Shown: positions 1-9,520 of the stretch, one piece after another | Position numbering within the stretch: position 1 is the first letter of the stretch | Layout: the number at the start of each line of letters is the position of its first letter | From: Saccharopolyspora soli | GTDB taxonomy: Bacteria; Actinomycetota; Actinomycetes; Mycobacteriales; Pseudonocardiaceae | Length of the DNA: 64,000 nucleotides | Direction of reading: 5' to 3' | NCBI RefSeq assembly: GCF_022678645.1 | Contig: NZ_JALBWV010000015.1 | Span: 89,891-153,890, forward strand | The notes under the pieces: generated by a model | Database searches by the model: none | The model's input: only the letters and a program-made list of their open reading frames with translations | Told to the model about the DNA's origin: nothing | Made by a program: the position numbers and the translations under genes

Positions 1-1
1 G

Positions 2-850
2 TGCTTGCCGCGCGGCAGCGTCCTGGCGCTGCTCGGCCCCAACGGCGCGGGCAAGACCACCACCGTCGAGATCTGCGAGGGCTTCCAGCACCCGGACGGC
101 GGTGAGGTCTGCGTGCTCGGTCTGGATCCGGGCACCCAGGCCGAGGCGTTGCGGCCGCGGATCGGCGTGATGCCGCAGGGCGGCGGGGCCTACCCCGGAG
201 TGCGAGCCGACGAGATGCTGCACCTGGTCGCCTCCTGCGCCGCCAGCCCGTTGGACCCAGCGTGGCTGCTGGACGTGCTCGGGTTGACCTCAGCGCGCCG
301 CACCCCCTACAAACGACTGTCCGGCGGGCAGCAGCAACGGCTTTCGCTCGCCTGCGCCCTGGTCTGCCGACCGGAGCTGGTTTTCCTCGACGAGCCCACC
401 GCGGGTCTGGATCCGCAGGCGCGGCGGCTGGTCTGGGAGCTGGTCGGCGCGCTCCGCCGGGACGGCGTGAGCGTGCTGCTGACGACCCACCTGATGGAGG
501 AGGCCGAAGCGCTCGCCGACCGCGTGGTGATCGTGGATCGCGGCCGCGCGGTCGCCGACGGCACCGCCGAGGAGCTCACCGAACCCGAAGACGGCAGGCA
601 GGAACTGCGGTTCCGCTCCCAACCCGGACTGGACCTGAACCTGCTGCTGGCCGCGCTGCCGGAGGGCTGCCAGGCCACCGAACTGCGGCCCGGCGACTAC
701 GTGGTGCGCGGCGTGGTCGACCCGCAGGTGGTGTCGACGGTGACCGCCTGGTGCGCGCAGCACGGGGTGCTCGCCCAGGAACTCCGGGTCAGCCGCCGCA
801 GCCTGGAGGACGTCTTCCTGGAACTGACCGGACGGGAGCTTCGATCGTGA
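2..850 (+). CDS. ABC transporter ATP-binding protein (5' truncated by window edge)
   Basis: This is the nucleotide-binding subunit of an ABC exporter; it hydrolyses ATP to drive the membrane partner encoded next. The frame is open to the left edge, so roughly the first 20-30 residues (the A-loop region) are missing. Counting from the TTG at 5, Walker A GPNGAGKTT lies at 11-19, a Q-loop glutamine near 58, the signature LSGGQ at 105-109, Walker B LVFLDEP at 125-131 and the H-loop histidine near 162. The C-terminal 90 residues are the accessory domain typical of drug/antibiotic-type (CcmA/DrrA-like) ATPases. Its stop overlaps the permease start (GTGA), so the two are translationally coupled. The substrate is not evident; in many actinobacteria a similar pair lies beside COX15. 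Confidence 0.93.
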   Translation, partial: CLPRGSVLALLGPNGAGKTTTVEICEGFQHPDGGEVCVLGLDPGTQAEALRPRIGVMPQGGGAYPGVRADEMLHLVASCAASPLDPAWLLDVLGLTSARRTPYKRLSGGQQQRLSLACALVCRPELVFLDEPTAGLDPQARRLVWELVGALRRDGVSVLLTTHLMEEAEALADRVVIVDRGRAVADGTAEELTEPEDGRQELRFRSQPGLDLNLLLAALPEGCQATELRPGDYVVRGVVDPQVVSTVTAWCAQHGVLAQELRVSRRSLEDVFLELTGRELRS

Positions 851-1656
851 ACACCGAGACCAACGCCCCCGCCCAGCTCGGCGCCCAGTTCCCACCGGGC
901 ACGTTCGCGCCCGCGCCCGGCCGGGGTCGCGCGGCGCGGATGCTGGCCGCGCAGACCAAGATCGAGGCCCTGCTGATCATCCGGCACGGCGAGCAGGCGT
1001 TGTTGACGCTGATCATCCCGCTGGCGCTGCTGATCGGGTTGAGCACGCTGCACATCGGCACCGTGCCGGAACCGCGGGTGGACTCGGTGATGCCGCGCAT
1101 CCTGGCCTTGGCGGTGATGTCCACGGCGTTCACCGGCCAGGCCATCGCGCTCGGCTTCGACCGCCGCTACGGCGTGCTCAAACGGCTTTCCGCGACCGCG
1201 CTGCCGCGCTGGACGCTCATTTCCGGTCGGATCCTGGCGACGCTGCTGGTCGTTGCCCTGCAAGCGGTCGTGCTGGGCATCGCCGCAGCGCTGCTGGGCT
1301 GGTCACCGGCGCTTGTCGGGCTGCTGCCCGCGATCCCGCTGCTGGTGCTGGGCACGCTCGCCTTCGGCGCGGCCGGAGTGCTGGTCGGTGGCGCCTTGCG
1401 GGCCGAGATCGTGCTCGCGGTGGCCAACGCCATCTGGTTCGTGCTGCTGCTCGCCGGTGGCTTGGCGCTGCCCGCCAGCGACCTGCCCGGCGCGGTCGGA
1501 CTGCTCGCCGGGTACCTGCCCTCCGGAGCGCTCGCGGAGGCGCTCGACGCGGTCCTGGTGCAAGGCGCGCTACCGGGTTTGCAGCCGATCGCGGTCCTCG
1601 CGGCGTGGGGCGCGGTGTGCGGCGCGGTGGCGATCCGGACCACCCGGCTGACCTGA
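847..1656 (+). CDS. ABC transporter permease (ABC-2 type)
   Basis: Integral membrane subunit of the exporter, 269 aa, starting at a GTG that overlaps the ATPase stop by four bases. After a soluble, Pro/Ala-rich N-terminus of about 40 residues there are about six hydrophobic segments, including LTLIIPLALLIGL, a pair of Leu/Val/Ala-rich helices in the middle, and a final helix before the basic tail IRTTRLT. This is the usual ABC-2 permease layout. It forms a two-gene transcription unit with the upstream ATPase. The transported molecule cannot be read from the sequence. Location next to COX15 suggests, but does not prove, a link to respiration or haem handling. Confidence 0.9.
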   Translation: MNTETNAPAQLGAQFPPGTFAPAPGRGRAARMLAAQTKIEALLIIRHGEQALLTLIIPLALLIGLSTLHIGTVPEPRVDSVMPRILALAVMSTAFTGQAIALGFDRRYGVLKRLSATALPRWTLISGRILATLLVVALQAVVLGIAAALLGWSPALVGLLPAIPLLVLGTLAFGAAGVLVGGALRAEIVLAVANAIWFVLLLAGGLALPASDLPGAVGLLAGYLPSGALAEALDAVLVQGALPGLQPIAVLAAWGAVCGAVAIRTTRLT

Positions 1657-1699
1657 TCGGCAGCCGCGGACGATTTGCGGTCGCGGCCACTTCGAACCA

Positions 1700-1735
1700 A
1701 CGACAATTCTGAAACGCCGTTCTAGGGTGTGGCGC
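1700..1735 (+). promoter_or_regulatory. Promoter of the SCO6745-family gene, apparently leaderless
   Basis: TAGGGT (1723-1728) is a good actinobacterial -10 hexamer. ACGACA (1700-1705) lies 17 bp upstream as a weak -35. The ATG at 1736 starts seven bases after the -10, where transcription should begin, and no Shine-Dalgarno sequence precedes it. Confidence 0.55.
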
Positions 1736-2581
1736 ATGACGATGATCGCGCGCCAGGTGAAGCAATCCCTGGAACTCATCCACGCCATGAGCTACTTCGC
1801 ACCCGAGACCGCCGACGGCTTCGCCGCACTCGGCCTCGACCGGGGCCGGATGTCGTACTACGCCGGGCGATCCGCTGCGATGGGCCCGGTCGGCGCCGGG
1901 GTCGTCGCGGCGACCTTCTACAACTTCAACCCCGAATCCGTCGCCCGCTCGATCCCGAAGGCTTGGTCGATCGCCGCCCCGGAGACCGTGCTCGCCGCCC
2001 GGCTGCGGGCTGCTGACGCGGCGCTGCGCCGACTGCTCGGCGAGGGCACCGTCACCTCGGATGTCGTCGCCGAATCCGCCGAACTGGCCCGAGAAGCCGC
2101 GCTGGCCTGCACCCCGGAAGGCAAGCCGCTGTACGCCGCGCACGCCGACCTGGAATGGCCGGACGAACCGCACCTGAAGCTCTGGCACGCGATCACGCTG
2201 CTGCGCGAGTTCCGCGGTGACGCGCACATCGCCGCGCTGCAGCAGGGCGGGCTGAGCGGCATCCAGGCGCTGGCGCTGCATTCCACCGTCCCAGGCGGTT
2301 TCCAGCCGGACGTGGCGAAGAAGCTCCGCGAATGGACCGACGAGCAGTGGGAGCAGGCGTTCCAGGAACTGCGCGAGCGCGGTCTGGTCGACGCCGAAGG
2401 CGAGATCACCGATGCCGGTACCGCACTGCGGGAGGAGATCGAAACCGCGACCGACGCGATGTCGATGGCGCCCTGGTCGGCGCTCGGCGACACCAGGACA
2501 GAGGTGCTGGTGCGCAACGGCAGCCAGCTCAGCAGGACACTGGCGAAGGCGGGCGCGATGCCGCGCGGACTCCGCCGGTAG
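1736..2581 (+). CDS. SCO6745 family protein (helix-turn-helix-like, unknown function)
   Basis: A 281-residue soluble protein resembling the actinobacterial SCO6745 family, recognised by the N-terminal pattern with an ALELIHAM-like helix, the YYAGRSAAMGPV stretch and the ATFYNFNPE segment. Members are largely helical and are often annotated as winged-helix proteins, but no biochemical role is established. There is no signal peptide or membrane segment. An in-frame GTG lies 9 nt upstream; ATG 1736 is preferred because it fits the position of the -10 hexamer (leaderless start). It stands alone between the ABC exporter and COX15, each with its own promoter. Function remains unknown. Confidence 0.8.
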   Translation: MTMIARQVKQSLELIHAMSYFAPETADGFAALGLDRGRMSYYAGRSAAMGPVGAGVVAATFYNFNPESVARSIPKAWSIAAPETVLAARLRAADAALRRLLGEGTVTSDVVAESAELAREAALACTPEGKPLYAAHADLEWPDEPHLKLWHAITLLREFRGDAHIAALQQGGLSGIQALALHSTVPGGFQPDVAKKLREWTDEQWEQAFQELRERGLVDAEGEITDAGTALREEIETATDAMSMAPWSALGDTRTEVLVRNGSQLSRTLAKAGAMPRGLRR

Positions 2582-2637
2582 CAGTGAACGCCCACGGGCA
2601 GCCTCCGCCCTGCGCACTGGCGTTTTCGGCGGCGTCC

Positions 2638-2650
2638 TACCATCGAGGTC
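2638..2650 (+). promoter_or_regulatory. -10 region of the COX15 gene, apparently leaderless
   Basis: TACCAT at 2638-2643 is seven bases before the GTG start of the haem A synthase gene, so the transcript would begin at or within a base of the start codon. No Shine-Dalgarno sequence is present and no convincing -35 was found. Confidence 0.5.
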
Positions 2651-3613
2651 GTGCCCACGGCCTCGATGGTTTCTCGGATTTCCCGCCCGTCACCGCGCGT
2701 TGTGCGGGGGCTGGCCCTCGCGGTGCTGGTGACCCAGGCGTTGATCGCGGTGACCGGCGTGATCGTCCGCGTCACCGGCTCCGGGCTGGGCTGCCCGACC
2801 TGGCCGCAGTGCTTCCCGGACAGCATGGTGCCGGTGCAGCACCCCGAGGTCGCGACCCTGCACCAGGTGATCGAGTTCGGCAACCGGCTGCTGACCGGCG
2901 TGATCGGGTTCATCGCGCTGGCCTGCTTCCTGGCCGCCTGGGGGGTGCGGCCCTACCGGCGCCGACTCGTGGGACTGGCCCTGGTGATGCCGCTGGGGGT
3001 GATCGCGCAGGCGGTCATCGGCGGGATGACCGTGCTGGTGAACCTGGCCTGGTGGAGCGTGTCGGTGCACTTCATGGCCTCGGCGGTGCTGATCTGGCTG
3101 GCCACCGTCCTGGTCAAGGCGACGACCGAGGGCGACCGCGAGCCGATCGGCGTGGTTCCGCCGAGGATGCGCAAGCTGCTGGCCGCCCTCGTGTTGGTCA
3201 CCGCGGCGGTGCTGGTCCTCGGCACCCTGGTCACCGCCGCCGGTCCGCACGCGGGCGACCCGGACACCCCACGGCTCGGACTTCCGGTGCCGACCCTGGT
3301 CCAGGCGCACGGGCTGCTGGTGATGGCCTACGTGCTGCTGCTCGCGGTGTTCGGGGTGTGGCTGCGTGGCGCGCGGCCGACCAAGGCGCTGCTGAAGGTC
3401 TACGGCGCTGCCTGCGTACTGGTGCTGGTGCAGGGCGCGATCGGGTCCATCCAGTACTACCTCGGAGTTCCCGAAGCGATGGTGGTGGCACACGTCCTGT
3501 GCGCCACGCTGGTGATCATCGTCACCGCGCTGCTGTGGGGCGAGTCCCGCTACCGCGGCCCGCTGCCGGAACCAATACCCGAAGCCGCGGCCAAACAATC
3601 CGTCGCCGCCTGA
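2651..3613 (+). CDS. ctaA: Haem A synthase, COX15/CtaA family
   Basis: Oxidises the C8 methyl group of haem O to a formyl group, giving haem A for the aa3-type cytochrome oxidase in the plasma membrane. The protein has 320 aa and eight predicted membrane helices. Conserved haem-ligand histidines sit at about 71 (LHQVIEFGNR), 140 (VSVHFMAS), 220 (VQAHGLL) and near 281 (VVAHVLC). An extracytoplasmic Cys pair lies in GLGCPTWPQC (48 and 54), as in the Bacillus CtaA-type enzymes. The GTG start matches the promoter position. CtaB, which makes the haem O substrate, is encoded about 5 kb away on the other strand, so both steps of the pathway are in this window. Confidence 0.95.
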   Translation: MPTASMVSRISRPSPRVVRGLALAVLVTQALIAVTGVIVRVTGSGLGCPTWPQCFPDSMVPVQHPEVATLHQVIEFGNRLLTGVIGFIALACFLAAWGVRPYRRRLVGLALVMPLGVIAQAVIGGMTVLVNLAWWSVSVHFMASAVLIWLATVLVKATTEGDREPIGVVPPRMRKLLAALVLVTAAVLVLGTLVTAAGPHAGDPDTPRLGLPVPTLVQAHGLLVMAYVLLLAVFGVWLRGARPTKALLKVYGAACVLVLVQGAIGSIQYYLGVPEAMVVAHVLCATLVIIVTALLWGESRYRGPLPEPIPEAAAKQSVAA

Positions 3614-3649
3614 TCCGAACCGGTGCCCCACAAGGGTGACAAGGATGAG

Positions 3650-3696
3650 GTGAGGGGCACCCTTCACCAAGTTACTTGGTAAAGGGTGCCCTTCAC
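3650..3696. repeat. 47-bp dispersed palindrome, copy A
   Basis: Two 22-nt arms around a TTA centre: core GGGCACCC/GGGTGCCC, inner ACCAAG/CTTGGT. It lies between the converging COX15 and GbsR-like genes, 37 nt after the COX15 stop and 42 nt from the regulator's 3' end. One pair is G.T and one is mismatched. There is no T-run. It is the first of seven related copies in the window and probably acts as a bidirectional terminator. Confidence 0.85.
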
Positions 3697-3737
3697 TCCT
3701 CACCTGAACGAGGTAGCCGAGTTCCGCTCGCGAGACT

Positions 3738-4232
3738 TCAGAAGCGCAGGCGGGGTTTGCCTTCTCGTTCCCAGCGGCGCCAGAGTTCCGGCATCTCGCC
3801 GGACAGCCACTGGTAGAACTCGTTCACCGTGCGCAGCCGCCGGGCTCGTTCGCTCTGGCCGCTGAACATCCGCAGGCCCTGCGCGGTGAGCTCTTCGAGC
3901 CCGGTCACCCGTTGCATCCGCTGGCGCACCAGCTCCGGCCACCGGTCCTCCTCCACCCGGTACAGCGCCGCCTCGCGGCCCTGCCGGGTGGTCTTGGAGA
4001 TCACCCCGAGCCGCAGCAGCAGCCGCACGTTGGTGCTGATCGACCCGGTGCTGGCGGCCAGCCCGTGGGACAACTCCGCCGCGGTGCGCTCCGGTGGGTC
4101 GCAGACCAGCAGGAACGCCAGGATCCGGCCAGCGATCAGCGGCATGCCCTCGCTGGCCTCGAAGTGCGCCGCCATCTGCTCGATCCACTCCGACATGGCG
4201 GGCCGATCGGTGCGCTGCAAGTAGTCGGACAC
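3738..4232 (-). CDS. GbsR/MarR-type transcriptional regulator
   Basis: A 164-residue winged-helix DNA-binding protein. The segment with RTAAELSHGLAASTGSIS (about 52-70) is the helix-turn-helix, followed by the wing with LGVISKTTRQGREAALY. The C-terminal third is charged and helical, as in GbsR-like proteins used as dimerisation domains. The start is a GTG (4232) read as VSDYLQRT. No ligand can be inferred. A perfect 9-bp inverted repeat just upstream (4258-4288) flanks a plausible -35 and may be its own operator. The gene converges on COX15, and members of this group near oxidase genes are commonly regulators of neighbouring transporters, but the target here is not known. Confidence 0.82.
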   Translation of the reverse strand: MSDYLQRTDRPAMSEWIEQMAAHFEASEGMPLIAGRILAFLLVCDPPERTAAELSHGLAASTGSISTNVRLLLRLGVISKTTRQGREAALYRVEEDRWPELVRQRMQRVTGLEELTAQGLRMFSGQSERARRLRTVNEFYQWLSGEMPELWRRWEREGKPRLRF

Positions 4233-4257
4233 GACAACTCCAGGTGATCGACTTTAG

Positions 4258-4288
4258 CCTTCGCTGAAAAGGTAAACCACAGCGAAGG
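4258..4288. promoter_or_regulatory. Inverted repeat in the GbsR-like gene promoter (candidate operator)
   Basis: CCTTCGCTG (4258-4266) and CAGCGAAGG (4280-4288) are perfect 9-bp arms around an A-rich 13-nt spacer containing TTTACC on the minus strand, a possible -35. It is 25 nt upstream of the regulator's start codon, a suitable place for autoregulation. Inference only. Confidence 0.45.
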
Positions 4289-4364
4289 AATCGGCCAAGC
4301 GCCGTTCGCTGGCGTGTCGGCGAAGAACTCGCGTGGATTGGACGTGCGGAGGCTGGTCGTCAGG

Positions 4365-4532
4365 CAAGCGGCGAGACCCGCTTGCCTTCCGCTCTCGCAA
4401 CTTGCACCGCCGCGGGTTCTCAGACGTCGTCTCGGGAGGACAGCCTCGACGTGGTGTCGGACATACATGATGTCGGGGATCCCGGAGTCGAGACGGCGTC
4501 TGAGGTTCCGCCGCCCGCACCGCCTCGCAAAC
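4365..4532 (+). repeat. MITE-like intergenic structured element, copy R1
   Basis: One of four related elements. It begins with a degenerate AAGCGG...CCGCTT hairpin, then the conserved stretch TTGCACCGCCGCGGGTT, an arm CTCAGACGTCGTCTCG (4419-4434), a middle with GACATACAT and GTCGGGGATCCCGGA, the opposing arm CGAGACGGCGTCTGAG (4489-4504), and GGTTCCGCC-CCGCACCG followed by GCAAA. The arms pair at 15 of 16 positions. It fills the gap between the GbsR-like gene and the ATP-grasp gene and has no open frame of its own that looks coding. Confidence 0.75.
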
Positions 4533-4554
4533 CAACCCCGCACCCTCTTACAGC

Positions 4555-5436
4555 TCAGCGCTGGAGGAGCGCGGCGCGTACAGCCGAAGCGAACCGCAAC
4601 CGGGCACCGCCGTCGGTCTGCCGGAAGCCCAGCGACGGCTCCGCGAGCTCCAACTCCAGCAGCAGCGGTCGACCGTCCGGTCCGCGAACCAGGTCGACCC
4701 GCGCGTAGAGCAGCTCCCGGCGATCCACGCCCAGGACGGTCCCGGCCGCATCCATCGCGTCCTCGGCCGCGCGGCGCAGCGCCGGTTCGGGATCGGCTGG
4801 CCACAGCTGTTCGTCGACGTAGAGCCCGGAACCGTCCAGCTCGGCCGAGTCCGACAGCATCGCGCCCTTGACGAACGCGTGCGAGTAGGTGCCGCCGACG
4901 AAGACCAGCGCGGTCTCCCCCTCCCGATCCACCGTCTCCTGGTACGGCTGCAACACCGCGACGTGCGAGTCGGCGTGCAGGCCGTCGAGGTGTTCCCGTG
5001 CGACATCGAGCGAGCCCGGACCGAAGCGCGCAGCACCCACCGAACCGGCGCCGACCGAAGGCTTCAGCACGAACCCGGCGTCCGGCCAGTCCGGCTGCGC
5101 GCCGGGCGCGACCAGCTGGGTCGGCACCACGTCCAGCCCGCACGCGGCGAGGTCGACGAGGTAGCGCTTGTCGGTGTTCCAACGCACCACCTCGGCTGGG
5201 TTGGCCAGGTTCGGCACCGACTCGCACCACTTCAGGAACTCCGCGCGCCGCGCCGGGTAGTCCCAGGTCGCTCTCAGCACGACCAGATCGGCCCCGGCGA
5301 AGTCGGCCGCCGGGTCGTCCCAGGGCGCCCACCCCGCGGACACGCCGAGCTCGCCCAGCGCCGCGGGCAACGAGGTGTCGTCGCCGTCCGATTCGGGCAG
5401 TTCAGCGCAACTGGCAAGCAGGACCCGCGGCGTCAC
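4555..5436 (-). CDS. ATP-grasp domain protein (RimK/DcsG-like)
   Basis: A 293-residue cytosolic ATP-grasp enzyme; the fold joins a carboxylate to an amine or thiol through an acyl-phosphate, using ATP. The N-terminal 100 residues form the pre-ATP-grasp lobe (VLRATWDYP). The central ATP-binding lobe contains FVLKPSVGAGSVGAARF (about 122-138) and LQPYQETVDREGE. The metal-binding end has LLYARVDLVRGPDGRPLLLELELAEPS, where Arg-Asp and the Glu-x-Glu residues are the usual Mg2+ ligands. It resembles proteins annotated as DcsG-like (cyclo-ligase of cycloserine synthesis), but no other dcs gene is present, so the substrate is unknown. The GTG start overlaps the stop of the upstream 105-aa gene by four bases, so the two are an operon. 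Confidence 0.82.
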   Translation of the reverse strand: MTPRVLLASCAELPESDGDDTSLPAALGELGVSAGWAPWDDPAADFAGADLVVLRATWDYPARRAEFLKWCESVPNLANPAEVVRWNTDKRYLVDLAACGLDVVPTQLVAPGAQPDWPDAGFVLKPSVGAGSVGAARFGPGSLDVAREHLDGLHADSHVAVLQPYQETVDREGETALVFVGGTYSHAFVKGAMLSDSAELDGSGLYVDEQLWPADPEPALRRAAEDAMDAAGTVLGVDRRELLYARVDLVRGPDGRPLLLELELAEPSLGFRQTDGGARLRFASAVRAALLQR

Positions 5437-5750
5437 CTAGCTCGCTGCCCGGCCATCTTGCGGCGGTGCGCCGCACCGATCTTCAGGGCCGCGACCGTCG
5501 CGCCGTCCCACTCGTGCGGCGACAGCCCGTCGACCGCCTCGACCAGGGCCTCACCCGTGGCCACGTCGGGCACCAGCAGGTCGCCGAACCGGCCGTCCTC
5601 GCCGATCAGCACGATCCGGGCACCGGCCCGGCCGAGGTTCTCCACCACGGCCCGCGCCGACCCGCCGTGCTCGGCGACGAATGCCTTGGCGGTGGCGATG
5701 GCCTTGGGCGAAGGCGCGGTCTGCTCGGGGTCCTTCTCGACTGCCGTCAT
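5433..5750 (-). CDS. Conserved small protein of unknown function, ~105 aa
   Basis: I do not recognise this family. The protein is soluble and acidic at its N-terminus (TAVEKDPEQTAPSPKAIATAK), with a central alternating hydrophobic segment ARIVLIGEDGRFGDLLVPD that looks like a beta-alpha-beta element, and a basic C-terminus (AAHRRKMAGQRAR). ATG 5750 is the first start after the upstream repeat element; longer frames run into that element and are unlikely to be coding. Its stop overlaps the ATP-grasp start (GTGA), so it is translated with that enzyme and may act with it. Confidence 0.7.
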   Translation of the reverse strand: MTAVEKDPEQTAPSPKAIATAKAFVAEHGGSARAVVENLGRAGARIVLIGEDGRFGDLLVPDVATGEALVEAVDGLSPHEWDGATVAALKIGAAHRRKMAGQRAR

Positions 5751-5769
5751 ATCCCGGATCCTAAAACGC

Positions 5770-5905
5770 CTGTCTTCCAAGCTCGTTTTGCGTGGCGGTG
5801 CGGGTGGCGGAACCTCAGAAGCCTTCTCGGTCCGGGATCCCCGACGACGCCTGAGAACCCGCGGCGGTGCAGGTTGCAAGGGTGGGCCAAGCGGCTTCGC
5901 CGCTT
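5770..5905 (-). repeat. MITE-like intergenic structured element, copy R2 (internal deletion)
   Basis: Same family as R1, opposite orientation. A perfect hairpin AAGCGGC-TTC-GCCGCTT (5889-5905) marks one end; GTGGCGGTGCGGGTGGCGG marks the other. About 50 bp of the middle is missing compared with R1, and the two remaining arms are of different subtype (CTCAGAAGCCTTCTCG and GACGACGCCTGAG), so they no longer pair well. It lies between the divergent 105-aa gene and the quinone oxidoreductase gene. Confidence 0.7.
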
Positions 5906-6106
5906 CAAAAAGCAAGAACAAAGACAGACACTACGAGTTGTCCGGCCTCGTTCCGCAGTGCCTGTCCTCGCTGCGGGTCGCCAGCACGATTCCGGGTGCG
6001 CTGGTCCGGCGGGGCACCGCGGGGCGGGCATGATGCACCTGTCGCGGGAAGATCGGGGCGACATGACGAGTTGCACCCAACCACCAAGACACGCGGAGGA
6101 GAGAGC

Positions 6107-7075
<969 letters not shown>

Positions 7076-7094
7076 CACCGCCATTCGGGTGATG

Positions 7095-7143
7095 GGTGCG
7101 GGGCACCCGTGACCAAGTAACTGGGTCACGGGTGCCCCGCACC
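7095..7143. repeat. 47-bp dispersed palindrome, copy B
   Basis: Arms with core GGGGCACCCGTGACC and GGTCACGGGTGCCCC around AAGTAACTG. The outer pair is GTGCG/CGCAC, whereas other copies have GTGAG/CTCAC, so both strands changed together. It starts 20 nt after the qor stop, between two genes on the same strand, so it likely terminates qor. Confidence 0.85.
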
Positions 7144-7193
7144 ACGTTCGGGACCGTTTCGACACGGTGGCCCGGCGGGCTGACACTGCTCGG

Positions 7194-8588
7194 ATGGGGG
7201 CGAAGCCGGTGTCGGTTTGGAGCACGCTCGACCGGCGCCAGAGACACGTGTTGATGTGCACCTTGGCCGTCAACGCCCTGCTGTTCTTCGACCAGACCTC
7301 GGTGACGGTGGCGCTGCCGGCCATGCACCGCGAGTTCGGTGCGCCGACCGTCGCGTTGCAGTGGACGATCACCGCCTACCTGCTCGCGCTCGCGGTGTTC
7401 ATGGTCGTGGCGGGGCGGCTCGCGGACCGCTTCGGACGGCGGCGGATGCTGCTTGCGGGCATCGGCCTGTTCGGGCTGGCCTCCGCCGCCTGCGCGGCCG
7501 CACCCTCCTTCGGTTTCCTGATCGCCACCCGGTTCGTGCAGGGCATCGGCGGCGCGATCATGCAGCCGCTGGCCCTGGGCAACACCTCGCGCGCGATCGG
7601 TGAGCAGCGCCGCGGTTGGGCGGTCGGGCTGCTGTCCACCGGTGGCACCACGTTCCTCACCGTCGGCCCGGTGCTCTCGGGCGTGATCGTCGACGTGGCC
7701 AGTTGGCGGTGGCTGTTCGTGATCAACCTGCCGGTCGTCGTGTTCGCGCTCTACCAGGGACGCCGTTGGATCACGCCGTCGCGGGAGGCGCAGCCGACCA
7801 GGATCGAGGGCGCCGGTCTGCTCCTGCTGATCACGGGCCTGGCGTCGGTGGTCATCGGGGTCAGCCAGCTGTCCGTCTGGCGGTCGGTGGCACCGGTATT
7901 GATCCTCGTCGGTGCGCTGCTGCTCGGTCTGCTCGTCCGCCACGAACTGCGCTCGAACCACCCGCTGGTCCCGGTGGCGCTGCTGGGCCGCAACCGGTAC
8001 CTGCTGGCCGCGCTCACCGCCCTGTTCGCGATCCAGTTCGCGGTGCTGGGCACCTCGGTCTACCTGGTGATCTTCCTGCAGCACGGGATGGGCGAGCGGG
8101 CCCTGACCGCCGGATTGGTGCTGGCGCTCTCCGGCATGTTCACCCCGCTGCTGTCGTTGTCGACCGGGCGGTTCACCGACCGCCACGGCCCGCGGGGCCT
8201 GGTGCTGGGCGGGCTCGCCCTCGCCACTGCGGGGCTGATCTGGGTCGGGCTGGCAGCACCCCACCGCGAGTTGTGGTTGCTGATCCCCGGTCTGCTGGCG
8301 TTCAGCCTGTCCCGGCCCGCGGTGTTCACCCCGGCCAGCGCGGGCGCGTTCACCACGATCTCCCCGAACCGCAGCGGCCTGGCCAGCGGCCTGGTCACCG
8401 AGGCCCGACAACTGGGGTCGGTGTTCGGCGTCGCCGTGCTCGGCGCGGTGATCGCGGGAACGCACGGCGACCTGCCAGGCGCCGAGGGCTTCTCAGCCGC
8501 GATGCTGGTCGCCGCGGCCGTGACGGCGATCGCGGGGATCATCACCGCCTTCGTGCTCCCCCGCAAGCACCAGTCCACCCCGCGCTAG
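7194..8588 (+). CDS. MFS transporter, DHA2 (14-helix) type
   Basis: Proton-driven multidrug-type efflux protein of about 464 aa with 13-14 hydrophobic segments. Motif A ([16 protein letters not shown]) follows helix 2 and the drug/proton antiporter motif C pattern ([19 protein letters not shown]) is in helix 5. The N-terminal [13 protein letters not shown], with an Asp in the first helix, is characteristic of DHA2 members. A GTG at 7167 would add nine residues; ATG 7194 is preferred, although neither has a good Shine-Dalgarno sequence. The substrate is unknown. The gene converges on ctaB and their stop codons share the same CTAG. Confidence 0.87.
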   Translation: MGAKPVSVWSTLDRRQRHVLMCTLAVNALLFFDQTSVTVALPAMHREFGAPTVALQWTITAYLLALAVFMVVAGRLADRFGRRRMLLAGIGLFGLASAACAAAPSFGFLIATRFVQGIGGAIMQPLALGNTSRAIGEQRRGWAVGLLSTGGTTFLTVGPVLSGVIVDVASWRWLFVINLPVVVFALYQGRRWITPSREAQPTRIEGAGLLLLITGLASVVIGVSQLSVWRSVAPVLILVGALLLGLLVRHELRSNHPLVPVALLGRNRYLLAALTALFAIQFAVLGTSVYLVIFLQHGMGERALTAGLVLALSGMFTPLLSLSTGRFTDRHGPRGLVLGGLALATAGLIWVGLAAPHRELWLLIPGLLAFSLSRPAVFTPASAGAFTTISPNRSGLASGLVTEARQLGSVFGVAVLGAVIAGTHGDLPGAEGFSAAMLVAAAVTAIAGIITAFVLPRKHQSTPR

Positions 8589-9520
8589 AAGGGCCAGCTG
8601 AGCACCGGGAGGCCGAGCGCCGAATCCACGGCCAGCGCCACGAACACGATCATCAGGTACGTGTTGGACATGTGGAACAGCTTCATCGGCTTGGTCTGCT
8701 CGCCGCGCTTGGTCGCCGCGTGCAGCCGGTGCGCCAGGAAGGCGAACCAGCCGCCCGCGAGGACCGCGAACGCCGTGTAGAGCCAACCGGTCGCCGGGGC
8801 CAGCAGCAGCGTCCAGGCCACCATCAGCCAGGTGAACACCACGATCTGCCGGGACACGTACGTCGGTTTGGCCACCACCGGCAGCATCGGGACCCCAGCG
8901 CGCTGGTAGTCGTCCTTGTACTTCATCGCCAGCGACCAGGTGTGCGGCGGGGTCCAGAAGAAGATCACCCCGAACATCACCAGCGCTGGCCAGTCCACCC
9001 GGCCGGTCACCCCGGCCCAGCCGATCACCACCGGCATGCAGCCCGCCGCACCGCCCCAGACGATGTTCTGCGCGGTGCGCCGCTTGAGCACCAGGGTGTA
9101 GACGAAGACGTAGAACAGGATCGTGCCGACCGCCAGCGACGCGGCCAGCAGGTTCGTCGTCGCCCACAGCCAGCCGAAGGACGCCACGCCGAGCGCGATG
9201 CCGAAGATCAGCGCATGCCGGTTCGACACGGTGTGCCGCACCAGCGGGCGGGCTCGGGTGCGCTTCATCACCTGATCGATATCGGCGTCGGCGACGCAGT
9301 TCAGCGCGTTCGCGCTGCCCGCCGCCATCGTGCCGCCGACCAGCGTGGCGAGTACCAGCCACGGCGACGGGATGCCCCGCTCCGCCAGCAGCATCGCCGG
9401 GATGGTGGTCACCAGCAGCAGCTCGATGACCCGCGGCTTGATCAGCCCGGCATAGGCTTTCAGCAGCTCAGCGGGTCGCCGAGCGGGCCGTGTCCGGGGG
9501 GCGTCGACGACGGTGCTCAC
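8585..9520 (-). CDS. ctaB: Protohaem IX farnesyltransferase (haem O synthase)
   Basis: Transfers farnesyl from farnesyl diphosphate onto the vinyl group of protohaem, giving haem O, in the membrane. This 311-residue UbiA-superfamily enzyme has nine predicted helices. The first Asp-rich motif [20 protein letters not shown] (about 98-117) binds the Mg-diphosphate; a second conserved region is [19 protein letters not shown] (about 191-209). GTG start at 9520. Product feeds CtaA, encoded upstream on the other strand. The gene is divergent from tkt, an order widely seen in actinobacteria. Confidence 0.96.
   Translation of the reverse strand: MSTVVDAPRTRPARRPAELLKAYAGLIKPRVIELLLVTTIPAMLLAERGIPSPWLVLATLVGGTMAAGSANALNCVADADIDQVMKRTRARPLVRHTVSNRHALIFGIALGVASFGWLWATTNLLAASLAVGTILFYVFVYTLVLKRRTAQNIVWGGAAGCMPVVIGWAGVTGRVDWPALVMFGVIFFWTPPHTWSLAMKYKDDYQRAGVPMLPVVAKPTYVSRQIVVFTWLMVAWTLLLAPATGWLYTAFAVLAGGWFAFLAHRLHAATKRGEQTKPMKLFHMSNTYLMIVFVALAVDSALGLPVLSWPF

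Noticed and set aside
4254..4535. Open frames across the R1 element, including extensions of the regulator and the ATP-grasp gene
   Set aside because: The translation follows the repeat sequence shared with R2-R4 in both orientations, so it is not conserved as protein.
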